64,000 nucleotides of DNA, from positions 1 through 64,000 of the forward strand of contig NZ_JACSQP010000008.1 in assembly GCF_014836535.1 (NCBI RefSeq). The letters run 5' to 3'. The stretch is from Microbacterium pullorum (GTDB taxonomy: Bacteria > Actinomycetota > Actinomycetes > Actinomycetales > Microbacteriaceae). The notes below the pieces were generated by a model, which saw only the letters and a program-made list of their open reading frames with translations, made no database searches and was not told the DNA's origin. Positions 32,945 to 43,810 of this stretch are shown piece after piece. The first letter of the stretch is position 1. Each line of letters opens with the position of its first letter. The position numbers were made by a program, and so were the translations under genes.

Positions 32945-33873
32945 CCTCCGTCATCGAGGTGACAGGCCTCACCAAGCGGTACCGCGACGCGCTCGCGGTC
33001 GACGACGTCAGCTTCACGATCGAGCAGGACACGATCTACGGCCTGCTCGGCCGCAACGGCGCGGGCAAGACCACGATCATGTCGATCCTCACGGCGCAGA
33101 ACTTCGCCACGAGCGGGCAGGTGCGCGTCTTCGGCGAGGATCCCTACGAGAACTCCCACGTCCTGCAGCGGGTCTGCTTCGTGCGCGAGGGTCAGAAGTA
33201 CCCCGACGACGCCCTCCCTCGCCACGCGTTCGAGACGGCGCGGCTGTTCTTCCCCCGCTGGGACCAAGAGCTCGCCGACCGGCTCGTCGCGGACTTCCAG
33301 CTGCCCACGAAGACGCGCATCAAGAAGCTCTCCCGGGGTCAGCTCTCGGCGGTCGGGGTGATCATCGGTCTGGCGGCGCGCGCCGAGATCACCTTCTTCG
33401 ACGAGCCCTACCTGGGGCTCGACGCCGTCGCGCGTCAGACCTTCTACGACCGCCTGCTGGAGGACTACGCCGAGCACCCGCGCACCGTGGTGCTCTCCAG
33501 CCACCTCATCGACGAGGTCTCCAACCTCATCGAGCGGGTCCTGGTGATCGACCAGGGTCGGATCATCATGGATGAGTCGACGGATGCCGTGCGGGACCGC
33601 GCTGCGAACATCGTCGGCGAAACCGCAGCGGTCGACGCCTTCGTCGCCGGCCGAGAGGTGATCCACCGCGAGAGTCTGGGCCGGGTCTCGAGCGTCACGG
33701 TGCTGGGCACATTGACGGCCGCCGAGCGCGATCAGCTGGTGCGCGCCGGCCTCGACGTCGCCCCGGTCTCGCTCCAGCAGCTGATCGTGCGGACGACGCA
33801 GCATGCCGCCGAGAAGGCGGCGCAGGCAGCACCGCAGCCGGCGGCATCCGCCGCGGAAGGAGCACTCCGATGA
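32941..33873 (+). CDS. ABC transporter ATPase, YtrB/EcsA-like
   Basis: ATPase of 310 residues. Walker A GRNGAGKTT near residue 38, a degenerate signature LSRGQLSAVG, and Walker B ITFFDEPYLGLD near residue 155; the H-loop reads VLSSHLID. A C-terminal region of about 95 residues after the core may contact the membrane partner. It is the middle gene of gntR-ATPase-permease and overlaps both neighbours by 4 bases. Such operons often protect the cell envelope or export lipids or peptides; substrate and direction cannot be read. Confidence 0.88.
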   Translation: MTSVIEVTGLTKRYRDALAVDDVSFTIEQDTIYGLLGRNGAGKTTIMSILTAQNFATSGQVRVFGEDPYENSHVLQRVCFVREGQKYPDDALPRHAFETARLFFPRWDQELADRLVADFQLPTKTRIKKLSRGQLSAVGVIIGLAARAEITFFDEPYLGLDAVARQTFYDRLLEDYAEHPRTVVLSSHLIDEVSNLIERVLVIDQGRIIMDESTDAVRDRAANIVGETAAVDAFVAGREVIHRESLGRVSSVTVLGTLTAAERDQLVRAGLDVAPVSLQQLIVRTTQHAAEKAAQAAPQPAASAAEGALR

Positions 33874-34565
33874 GCCGCACGATCAATGTCGCGCGCATGC
33901 AGCTGGTGAACCGGCAGACCTACATCTGGATCCCGCTCATCGTGCTGGCAGGCTCGCTGGTCATCACGCTGGCGATCTACGGCATCCTCGCCAACGCCGG
34001 CGTCGAGGGCCCGAAGTACGGCGGCGGTGCGCAGGCGCCGCTGTGGTACTTCGCCGTCGTCGGCATCCAGGCGCTGACGCTCACGTTCCCGTTCTCGCAG
34101 GCCATGAGCGTGACCCGGCGGGAGTTCTATCTCGGCACGGTGCTCACCGCGACAGGGACCTCCGCCATCCTCGGGGTCGTGTTCGTCCTCGGCGGCCTGA
34201 TCGAGCAGGCGACCGACGGGTGGGGAATGAACGGCTACTTCTTCTACCTGCCGTGGGTGTGGGAGGCGGGGCCGGTCGCCGCAGGCTTCGTCTTCTTCGT
34301 GCTGGCGCTGCTGTTCTTCGTCTGCGGCTTCTGGGGCGCGACGATCTACAAGCGCTTCGGCAACCTGTGGCTCACCGTGGTGCTGGTCGGGCTGTCGCTC
34401 GCGCTGGTCGGGCTCGCGTGGGTCATCACGCAGACGCGGTCGTGGGGTGCGGTCGCCGAGTGGCTCGTCGCGCAGAGCGCGCTGGGGCTGGCGCTGTGGG
34501 GCGTGGGCCTGATCGCGGTGCTGGGCGTGATCTCCTGGCGGACGCTGCGCCGCGCGGTTCCCTGA
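33870..34565 (+). CDS. ABC transporter membrane subunit of the GntR operon
   Basis: Integral membrane protein of 231 residues with six hydrophobic segments (first about residues 20-42, last about 205-225). I see no conserved catalytic motif and recognise no named family beyond ABC-2-like permeases of YtrB partners. It starts inside the end of the ATPase gene (ATGA) and its stop is followed by a strong hairpin, so it closes the three-gene operon. Confidence 0.75.
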   Translation: MSRTINVARMQLVNRQTYIWIPLIVLAGSLVITLAIYGILANAGVEGPKYGGGAQAPLWYFAVVGIQALTLTFPFSQAMSVTRREFYLGTVLTATGTSAILGVVFVLGGLIEQATDGWGMNGYFFYLPWVWEAGPVAAGFVFFVLALLFFVCGFWGATIYKRFGNLWLTVVLVGLSLALVGLAWVITQTRSWGAVAEWLVAQSALGLALWGVGLIAVLGVISWRTLRRAVP

Positions 34566-34588
34566 GCATCGGTCACGCTGCACGTGCA

Positions 34589-34618
34589 GGGCGCCCCGGG
34601 CCTCGGCTCGGGGCGCCC
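34589..34618. terminator. Terminator between the GntR operon and chorismate mutase
   Basis: A perfect 10-bp stem GGGCGCCCCG (34589-34598) with CGGGGCGCCC (34609-34618), 10-base loop, between convergent genes; it can serve both. Confidence 0.75.
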
Positions 34619-34634
34619 GTCGTGTCAGCGGCCG

Positions 34635-34928
34635 TCAGCGGCCGTCGGCGGCCGCGGCGTGGTGGCGGATCACCTCGGCGACGACGAAGTTGAACCACTT
34701 CTCGGCGAACTCGGGATCCAGCGACGACTCCTCGGCGAGGCGACGCAGCCGGCCGATCTGCTGCTCCTCACGCGACGGGTCGGATGCCGGCATGCCGTGC
34801 TCCGCCTTGAGGATGCCGACCTGTTTGGTGCACCGGAAGCGTTCGGCGAGCATGAAGATGAGCGCGGCGTCGATGTTGTCGATGCTGCTGCGCAGGTTGT
34901 GCAGCGTCACGGTGGGGTCTTCGGTCAT
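34635..34928 (-). CDS. Chorismate mutase, AroQ type
   Basis: Converts chorismate to prephenate for Phe/Tyr synthesis. At 97 residues it has the all-helical AroQ pattern: LRSSIDNIDAALIFMLAERFRCTKQVGILKAEHG in helix 1 and REEQQIGRLRRLAEESSLDPEFAEKWFNFVVAEVIRHH in helices 2-3. Basic residues needed for the substrate (Arg in helix 1, Lys in QVGILKAEHG) are visible. No fused DAHP synthase or prephenate dehydratase domain is present. ATG at 34928 with GGAGGACGCC upstream. It is monocistronic. Confidence 0.9.
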   Translation of the reverse strand: MTEDPTVTLHNLRSSIDNIDAALIFMLAERFRCTKQVGILKAEHGMPASDPSREEQQIGRLRRLAEESSLDPEFAEKWFNFVVAEVIRHHAAAADGR

Positions 34929-35030
34929 GGCGTCCTCCTCGCATCGACCCTACCGGCGGGGCGGGGACCCTCCCGTCACGGCGGCCGCGGCGTACTGCGC
35001 ATGACGCGGACGCGCCCCTAGAGTGTCCCC

Positions 35031-36170
35031 ATGAGCGACCCCTCGGACCGCACGCCGGCCGCAGACGTGGCCGCCGGCACAGCCGCCGCCGGCCCCGCGC
35101 CCGCCGCGTCGGCGGCCCGGCGCACCGCGAGCCTGTCGAACCCGTTCGCCCTCGGCTTTCTGCTGACGCTCGGCGGTCTCGCCGCCCTGGTGCTGGGGCT
35201 GGCGGTCGCGAGCCTGTCGACGATCCTCATCTACATCGCGTTCGCGCTGTTCGCCGCGCTCGGGCTCGACCCTGTCGTGCGCTGGCTCGAGAAGCACAAT
35301 GTGCCGCGGGCATGGGGCATGCTGATCGTCTTCCTCGGGTTCGCCGTGGTGGTCGTGGGCATGCTGTGGCTGGTGATCCCGGCCGTCGCCAGCCAGATCA
35401 AGCAGTTCTTCGACAATCTGCCGTCACTCATCGCCGATTTCCAGAAGAGCGACGTGTACGCCTGGCTCACGAGCACCTTCAGCGACCAGATCGGCACGCT
35501 CCTCACCGACGCGCAGGACTTCATCACCAACCCCAGCAACCTCGCCTCGATCGGCGGCGGCGTGCTGCAGGTCGGCGTCTCGATCGCCACCGCCATCTCG
35601 GGCGTGATCATCGTGCTCGTGCTGACGCTGTACTTCCTCGCGTCGCTGTCGACGATCAAGACGTCGTTCGTGCGTCTGACCCCGGCGCGCACCCGCACGA
35701 AGGTGGCCTCGCTCACCAACGAGATCACCGACTCGATCGGCAGCTACCTCATGGGGATGGTGATCCTCGCGTTCTTCAACTCGGTGTTCGCATTCATCCT
35801 GCACGTGGTGCTCGGGCTGCCGTTCCCGGCCCTCATGGCGGTCATCGCGTTCTGCATCACGATCATCCCGCTCGTGGGAACGGTGATCTTCTGGGTGCTG
35901 GCCACGACCCTCGCCCTGTTCACGAGCCCCGTCGCGGCGCTCGTGTTCGGCATCGCCTACCTCGTCTACATGCAGATCGAGGCATATGTGCTCACGCCGC
36001 GGGTGATGAACCGGGCGATCTCCGTTCCGGGCGCTCTCGTCGTGATCGGCGCGCTGGTCGGCGGCACCCTGCTGGGCCTGCTGGGCGCGCTCATCGCGAT
36101 TCCGGTGACGGCGTCGATCCTGCTCATCATCAAGCAGGTGCTGGTCCCCCGCCAGGACGCGAAGATCTAG
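35031..36170 (+). CDS. AI-2E family (TerC/PerM-like) transporter
   Basis: Membrane protein of 379 residues in the AI-2E transporter family (PF01594 type). A polar Ala/Pro-rich N-terminus of about 30 residues is followed by paired helices, a central amphipathic stretch (SQIKQFFDNLPSLIADFQKSDVYAWL) and C-terminal helices with the family signature GLPFPALMAVIAFCITIIPLVGTVIFW and the LVYMQIEAYVLTPRVMNRAI segment. The ATG lies 6 bases after a -10 box TAGAGT (35019-35024). It overlaps the convergent lactonase gene by 4 bases. Members export small molecules or Na+; the substrate is not known. Confidence 0.85.
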   Translation: MSDPSDRTPAADVAAGTAAAGPAPAASAARRTASLSNPFALGFLLTLGGLAALVLGLAVASLSTILIYIAFALFAALGLDPVVRWLEKHNVPRAWGMLIVFLGFAVVVVGMLWLVIPAVASQIKQFFDNLPSLIADFQKSDVYAWLTSTFSDQIGTLLTDAQDFITNPSNLASIGGGVLQVGVSIATAISGVIIVLVLTLYFLASLSTIKTSFVRLTPARTRTKVASLTNEITDSIGSYLMGMVILAFFNSVFAFILHVVLGLPFPALMAVIAFCITIIPLVGTVIFWVLATTLALFTSPVAALVFGIAYLVYMQIEAYVLTPRVMNRAISVPGALVVIGALVGGTLLGLLGALIAIPVTASILLIIKQVLVPRQDAKI

Positions 36171-37435
36171 CGCATCGCGACGAGGCACGTCGGCGAGGGT
36201 GCCGCGGTGCGCGCCCGCGCCCGGCCGGGCACCCCGGTGCGCACGTCGAGGGTCAGTGCGGCGACCTCGTCGGAGCGCTGGCCCGCCACGAGCAGGGTGT
36301 CGAGCACGACGGTGTGATGCCGCGGCCCCGCGACACCCGCCTCGGCGAGTGCGACAGGGGTCAGCGTGGACCCGTCGCCGTGCACACGCAGCACCGCCAA
36401 TGTGTCGCTGCCCCGCACGCCCACGTACACGAACTGCCCATCGCGGGACAGGCAGATCTCCGCCGCCGTGTCTCCGGCGAGGGTGCCCACCAGCTGCGCA
36501 CCCGACACCACGCGCCACGCGCCGTCGGCACCGGGAGCCAGCACGTACACCTCGCGCGAGAGCTCGGTGACGACGTAGAGGTGACCGCTCGGATGCCACA
36601 CCATGTGCCGCGGCCCGCTCCCCCGGGGCAGGACGACGTCGCGGAGGGCGCGCAGCGACCCGTCGACACCCCGCCAGAGCCGCACGAGGTCGAAGCCCAT
36701 GTCGGTGGCGGCGACCACTCCGCCGGGGAGGAAGACGCTCTGGTGCGCGTGGGACACGCGCTCGGCGACCGCCTCACCGGCGGCATCCATCGTCGGGGCC
36801 GGCGTCGCGGCGACCACGGGCTCGGTTTCGGGCGCGTCGTACTGCGGCACGAGGTGGGCGAACTCCTCGCCCGCCGCCTCCCGCAGTGCCCGTGCCGCAG
36901 CGGCGAGGTCGCGCTGCTGCGCCTGCGCCTCATCGGCGTGCCCGGCGGCGCCGGTGCCGAGCACGGCGGCGGCCACGGCCGAGGCCGACGACGACGCGCC
37001 CTCGCGGGTGTAGGGGTCGCGTGCCGCCGCGGCGGCGGCGATCGTGGTGGTCGGACGCCCCTCGGCATCCACCCGCACCCGTACGACCCGGCCGTCGCCC
37101 CAGCAGCTCACCAGCAGCGACCCGGCGTCGGGCGCGACGGCGATGTGGCACGGCGCCTCGCCGACGGCGACCGCAGGTCCGAACGGCGCGAGCGACGTCG
37201 CGCCGGTGCGGCGGAACGCCTGCACCGTGCCGTCGCCCTCGAGCGCGGCGTAGACGACATCGAGCGACGGATGCCACGTGAGCCACGACGGCGACCCGCC
37301 GGTGCGCACCGCTTCACCCTCGAAGGCGAGCGGCCCGCCGGCAGAGGCGGCGTCGGCCTCACCGGCGCGCAGCACGCCGATGCCGGTGGCTGCGCCCGCC
37401 ATGTCGGCGGTGTAGCCACCGAGCAGGAAGCGCAT
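36167..37435 (-). CDS. Lactonase-family seven-bladed beta-propeller protein
   Basis: 422 residues related to 6-phosphogluconolactonase (YbhE/Pgl) of the lactonase family. Propeller repeats are visible: LLGGYTADMAGAATGIGVL at the N-terminus, PSWLTWHPSLDVVYAALEGDG, APCHIAVAPDAGSLLVSCWGDG, GPRHMVWHPSGHLYVVTEL and EICLSRDGQFVYVGVRG. An Ala/Glu-rich insertion of about 90 residues (roughly 125-215) interrupts blade 3 and is unusual. The ATG shares one base with the purA stop (TGATG), so the two are probably coupled. Lactonase activity is inferred only. Confidence 0.8.
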   Translation of the reverse strand: MRFLLGGYTADMAGAATGIGVLRAGEADAASAGGPLAFEGEAVRTGGSPSWLTWHPSLDVVYAALEGDGTVQAFRRTGATSLAPFGPAVAVGEAPCHIAVAPDAGSLLVSCWGDGRVVRVRVDAEGRPTTTIAAAAAARDPYTREGASSSASAVAAAVLGTGAAGHADEAQAQQRDLAAAARALREAAGEEFAHLVPQYDAPETEPVVAATPAPTMDAAGEAVAERVSHAHQSVFLPGGVVAATDMGFDLVRLWRGVDGSLRALRDVVLPRGSGPRHMVWHPSGHLYVVTELSREVYVLAPGADGAWRVVSGAQLVGTLAGDTAAEICLSRDGQFVYVGVRGSDTLAVLRVHGDGSTLTPVALAEAGVAGPRHHTVVLDTLLVAGQRSDEVAALTLDVRTGVPGRARARTAAPSPTCLVAMR

Positions 37436-38721
37436 CAGTCCAGCAGGTCGTGCCGCACGATCACGGCGTCACGGCCGGGGCCGACCCCGATCACCGAGAT
37501 GCGCGTGTTGCTCATCGCCTCCAGCGCCAACACGTAGTCCTGCGCGGCAGCCGGCAGCTCCTCGAACGTCCGCGCCGACGAGATGTCCTCGGTCCAGCCG
37601 CGGAAGTACTCCAGGATCGGCGTGGCGTGGTGGAAGTCGGACTGGTTGACCGGGACCTCTTCGAAGCGGGTGCCGTCGACGTCGTACGCGACGCACACCG
37701 GGATGCGCTCGAGACCGGTGAGGATGTCGAGCTTGGTCAGCACCAGGTCGGTGATGCCGTTGATGCGGGTGGCGTAGCGGGTCACCGGCGCGTCGTACCA
37801 GCCGACCCGGCGGGGACGACCGGTCGTGGTGCCGAATTCGAACCCGCGCGAGCGCAGCCATTCGCCCTGCTCATCGAACAGCTCGGTGGGGAACGGGCCC
37901 GACCCGACACGGGTCGTGTAGGCCTTCACGATGCCGACGATGCGGTCGAGGCGATTGGGGCCGACGCCGGATCCGGTCGCGGCTCCGCCGGCGGTGGCCG
38001 AGGAGGACGTCACGAACGGGTAGGTGCCGTGGTCGACGTCGAGCATGGTGGCCTGGCCGCCCTCGAAGACGACGACCTCACCGGCATCCAGCGCGTCACC
38101 CAGCAGCAGACCGGTGTCGCACACCATGGGGCGCAGGCGCTCGGCGTACGACAGCAGGTCGTCGACGACCTCGTCCACCGTGATGGCGCGGCGGTTGAAC
38201 ACCTTCACCAGCAGGTGGTTCTTCTGGTCGAGGGCGCCCTCGACCTTCTGACGCAGGATGTTCTCGTCGAACAGGTCCTGCATGCGCAGGCCGACACGGT
38301 TGATCTTGTCGGCGTAGGCGGGACCGATGCCGCGACCGGTCGTGCCGATCATGCGCTTGCCGAGGAAGCGCTCGGTGACCTTGTCGAGGGTGCGGTGGTA
38401 CTGCGTGATGATGTGCGCATTGGCGCTCACCCGCAGCCGCGACGTATCGAGCCCGCGGGCGTTCAGCGCCTCGAGCTCATCGAAGAGCACTTCGAGGTCG
38501 ACCACCACGCCGTTGCCGATGACGGCGTTCACGCCCGGCGACAGGATGCCCGAGGGCAGCAGGTGCAGCGCATACTTCTCGTCGCCGATGACGACGGTGT
38601 GACCGGCGTTGTTACCGCCGTTGAACTTGACGACCCAGTCGGTGCGCTCTCCGAGGAGGTCAGTGGCTTTGCCCTTACCCTCGTCTCCCCATTGAACGCC
38701 GACGATGACGATGCCTGGCAT
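37435..38721 (-). CDS. purA: Adenylosuccinate synthetase
   Basis: GTP-dependent enzyme joining IMP and aspartate, the first step to AMP. It has 428 residues, a normal length. Signatures: [20 protein letters not shown] at the N-terminus (GDEGKGK loop, catalytic Asp), [27 protein letters not shown] in the middle, and [15 protein letters not shown] late. The ATG at 38721 has GGGAGAAGG just upstream. It is divergent from metN and leads a two-gene unit with the lactonase gene. Confidence 0.96.
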   Translation of the reverse strand: MPGIVIVGVQWGDEGKGKATDLLGERTDWVVKFNGGNNAGHTVVIGDEKYALHLLPSGILSPGVNAVIGNGVVVDLEVLFDELEALNARGLDTSRLRVSANAHIITQYHRTLDKVTERFLGKRMIGTTGRGIGPAYADKINRVGLRMQDLFDENILRQKVEGALDQKNHLLVKVFNRRAITVDEVVDDLLSYAERLRPMVCDTGLLLGDALDAGEVVVFEGGQATMLDVDHGTYPFVTSSSATAGGAATGSGVGPNRLDRIVGIVKAYTTRVGSGPFPTELFDEQGEWLRSRGFEFGTTTGRPRRVGWYDAPVTRYATRINGITDLVLTKLDILTGLERIPVCVAYDVDGTRFEEVPVNQSDFHHATPILEYFRGWTEDISSARTFEELPAAAQDYVLALEAMSNTRISVIGVGPGRDAVIVRHDLLD

Positions 38722-38910
38722 GGCCTTCTCCCCCGTGATCGGACGGTTACACCCCACCTTATCGGCCGCGCCGCGGCCCCCTCCTGCCGCGGCGACGACA
38801 CGGGGCGTAACGCGATTACCGCCGGGCCGGGCGCGGCGGGTTGGATCGAGACGGCCCCCTTGCCGCCGATCGGCCGGGTGCGGGCACTGCATTGGAAGGC
38901 TTACCCGAAC
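38722..38910. other. Divergent control region of purA and metN
   Basis: A 189-bp gap between two divergent genes, so it must contain both promoters. I see no SAM riboswitch fold, no clear -10/-35 pair for metN and only weak -10 candidates for purA (near TGTAACCG). Regulation cannot be read from this stretch. Confidence 0.35.
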
Positions 38911-39897
38911 ATGATCGCGCTCGACCACGTCACGAAACGCTACGGCGACCTCGCCGCCGTCGATGACGTCTCCCTCACGATCCCGAGCGGCGAGGTCTAC
39001 GGCATCGTCGGCCAGAGCGGTGCCGGCAAGAGCACCCTGGCCCGCATCGTCAACCTGCTCGAGCGCCCGGATTCCGGCAGCGTCGTCGTGGACGGCACCG
39101 ACCTCACCGCGCTCGGCACCGCCGACCTGCGCGCCGCGCGCCGTCGCATCGGCATGGTCTTCCAGCGCTTCAACCTGCTCGGCAGCCGCAGCGTCCGCGG
39201 CAACGTGGAACTCGCGCTCGAACTCGACGGTGTGCCCCGCGCCCAGCGCCGCGCGCGTGCCCAGGAGATGCTCGACCTCGTCGGCATCGGTCACCGCGGC
39301 GATGCGTCGGTGCACGAACTGTCGGGCGGTCAGCAGCAGCGCGTCGGCATCGCCCGGGCCCTCGCCGCACGACCGAGCGTGCTGCTGTCGGATGAGGCCA
39401 CGAGCGCGCTGGACCCCGAGACGACCGCGTCGATCCTCGACCTCTACCGCCGCATCAACGAGCAGCTCGGCCTCACGGTGCTGCTCATCACCCACGAGAT
39501 GGACGTCGTCAAGACGGCCTGCCACTCCGCCGCGCTGATCGAAGCCGGTCGCGTGGTCGAGAGCGGCCGTCTCGTCGACATCATCCGCACCCCCGGGTCC
39601 CGTCTGACGTCGCAGCTCTTCCCGCTCGGCACGATCCCGGCGACCGTCGAGTCGGATGCCACGGTCATCGACATCACGTTCGCCGGTGGCACCGCCGACC
39701 GCCCCGTCATCTCCCGCCTCGCGCGCGAGCACGACGTCGACGTGTCGATCCTCGGCGCCCTGATCGAGCAGATCGGTGGCACGCAGGCCGGTCGCACCCG
39801 ACTGGAAGTCCCCACCCACGCAGCCGCCGGCATCATCACGGACCTCCGCGGGCAGAACCTGCTGGTCGAGGTCCTGCAGGAAGGCGTACGCGCATGA
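38911..39897 (+). CDS. metN: Methionine ABC transporter ATPase
   Basis: ATPase of the D/L-methionine importer, 328 residues. Walker [10 protein letters not shown] near residue 38, signature [15 protein letters not shown] near 137, Walker [13 protein letters not shown] near 158. The C-terminal 75 residues form the NIL domain ([24 protein letters not shown]), which binds methionine and inhibits transport in the E. coli protein. ATG at 38911 with GGAAGG 11 bases upstream. It overlaps metI by 4 bases. Confidence 0.94.
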   Translation: MIALDHVTKRYGDLAAVDDVSLTIPSGEVYGIVGQSGAGKSTLARIVNLLERPDSGSVVVDGTDLTALGTADLRAARRRIGMVFQRFNLLGSRSVRGNVELALELDGVPRAQRRARAQEMLDLVGIGHRGDASVHELSGGQQQRVGIARALAARPSVLLSDEATSALDPETTASILDLYRRINEQLGLTVLLITHEMDVVKTACHSAALIEAGRVVESGRLVDIIRTPGSRLTSQLFPLGTIPATVESDATVIDITFAGGTADRPVISRLAREHDVDVSILGALIEQIGGTQAGRTRLEVPTHAAAGIITDLRGQNLLVEVLQEGVRA

Positions 39898-40610
39898 ACG
39901 AGCAGCTGCTGCAGATCCTCCTCGTCGCCACGGGGCAGACCCTCTACATGGTGGGCGTCGCGCTGATCGTCACGGTCGTCGTGGGGCTTCCCCTGGGCGT
40001 CGTGCTCGTCGGCACCGAGGAGGGCCGGTTCCTCGACCGCCTGTTCGGCTCGCGCACCACCGCCGTCGTCGTCAACCGACTGCTGGATTTCATCGTCAAC
40101 TTCGGCCGCTCGGTGCCGTTCATCATCCTGATGGTGGCGCTCATCCCCGTCACGCGCTTCATCGTCGGCACCTTCATCGGCCCCACCGCGGCGATCGTGC
40201 CGCTGTCGATCGTGGCGATCCCGTTCTTCGCCCGCATGGTGGAGATCTCGATCAAAGAGGTCGACCCGGGTCTGCTCGAGGTGGCATCCTCGCTCGGCGC
40301 GAGCCGGTGGGAGCTGGTGACCAAGGTGCTGCTGCCCGAGGCCGCAGCGTCCATGCTGCTGGGGCTGTCGACCACGGTCACCTCGATCATCAACTTCTCG
40401 GCCATGGTCGGCACCGTCGCCGGCGGTGGGCTGGGCGACGTCGCGATCCGCTACGGCTACCAGCAGTACAGCTGGATCCACATCATCGCCGTCATCGTCA
40501 TCATCTTCGCGATCGTCATGGCCCTGCAGTCGCTCGCCGGCTGGGGCGCACGGCGTCTCGCCCGCACCACCCCGACCCGCACGCGCCGTCCCCGCGTCAG
40601 CGCCATCTGA
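39894..40610 (+). CDS. metI: Methionine ABC transporter permease
   Basis: Membrane channel subunit of 238 residues with five hydrophobic helices. Hallmarks of MetI are [36 protein letters not shown] and the ATPase-docking loop [21 protein letters not shown]. The late segment [26 protein letters not shown] is nearly diagnostic. Coupled to metN by a 4-base overlap and followed 22 bases later by metQ. Confidence 0.94.
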   Translation: MNEQLLQILLVATGQTLYMVGVALIVTVVVGLPLGVVLVGTEEGRFLDRLFGSRTTAVVVNRLLDFIVNFGRSVPFIILMVALIPVTRFIVGTFIGPTAAIVPLSIVAIPFFARMVEISIKEVDPGLLEVASSLGASRWELVTKVLLPEAAASMLLGLSTTVTSIINFSAMVGTVAGGGLGDVAIRYGYQQYSWIHIIAVIVIIFAIVMALQSLAGWGARRLARTTPTRTRRPRVSAI

Positions 40611-40632
40611 TCCACCCGAGAGGAATCACTTC

Positions 40633-41466
40633 ATGTCCCGCACCCCCCGCCTCGCCCTGCTGGCCGCCGTCGCGGCAGCCGCCCTCACCCTCACCGGCTG
40701 CGCCGGCGCCACCGATTCGGCCGACAACGGCGACGCCGCGGCATCCGACGGGCTCGGCACCATCAAGGTCGGCGCCCTGCAGACCCCGGCCGGCGACATC
40801 CTGCAGCACATCGCCGAGAACGCCGCGGCGGAGCTGGGCCTCGAGATCGAGTTCGTCGCGTTCACCGACTACAACACGCCCAACACGGCGCTGGCCGACG
40901 GCTCGATCGACGCGAACCTCTTCCAGAACGGCGCGTTCCTGGCCAACTTCAACGAGGCCACCGGCTCCGACCTGGTCAACGTCGGCGAGGCGTACCTGCC
41001 CAGCGCCGCCTTCTACTCCGACAAGGTCGACAGCCTCGACGACCTCGAAGACGGCGCGACCATCGCCGTGCCGAACGACCCCACCAACGAGGGCCGGGCA
41101 CTGCAGCTGCTCGCCGACGAGGGCCTCATCGAGGTCGAAGAGGGCGTCACCGACCTCACCGGCATCACCGCCAACCCGCGCGAGTTCCGGTTCACCGAGA
41201 TCGAGAACGCGACGCTGCCGCAGGCCCTCCCCGATGTGGATGCCGCGTTCGTGACCATCTCGTTCGCGCTGCCCGCCGGCCTGTCCGGCGACAGGGCGAT
41301 CCTGCTCGAAGGCGAGTCGAGCCCGTACTACAACGTGCTCGCCACCCGCCCCGAGCTCGTCGAGGACCCCCGCATCGAGGCGCTCTACGACCTGCTGACC
41401 TCGCAGGAGACCGCCGACTTCGAGAACGAGACGTGGGGCGGCCTGGTCGTCCCCGTCGTGCGCTGA
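40633..41466 (+). CDS. metQ: Methionine-binding lipoprotein
   Basis: NlpA-family binding protein of 277 residues anchored outside the membrane. The lipobox is LTLTGC with the Cys near residue 23. Family motifs are IKVGALQTPAGDILQHIAE, FTDYNTPNTALADGSIDANLFQN and VAVPNDPTNEGRALQLLADEGLI (here IAVPND). ATG at 40633 with GAGAGGAA upstream. A terminator hairpin follows directly, so metNIQ is a complete three-gene operon. Confidence 0.94.
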   Translation: MSRTPRLALLAAVAAAALTLTGCAGATDSADNGDAAASDGLGTIKVGALQTPAGDILQHIAENAAAELGLEIEFVAFTDYNTPNTALADGSIDANLFQNGAFLANFNEATGSDLVNVGEAYLPSAAFYSDKVDSLDDLEDGATIAVPNDPTNEGRALQLLADEGLIEVEEGVTDLTGITANPREFRFTEIENATLPQALPDVDAAFVTISFALPAGLSGDRAILLEGESSPYYNVLATRPELVEDPRIEALYDLLTSQETADFENETWGGLVVPVVR

Positions 41467-43719
<2,253 letters not shown>

Positions 43720-43810
43720 CCCGCCGCGGCGGCGCGATCGGGCGCCGTCGGGATAGCATTCGAGCACCGTCGCGCTCACTGGGGAGTCGCGGCACGACTG
43801 GGGATGCTCG

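Noticed and set aside
38722..38910. SAM riboswitch upstream of metN
   Set aside because: The conserved core and P1/P3 stems of SAM-I/IV classes cannot be found, and the region is shared with divergent purA.
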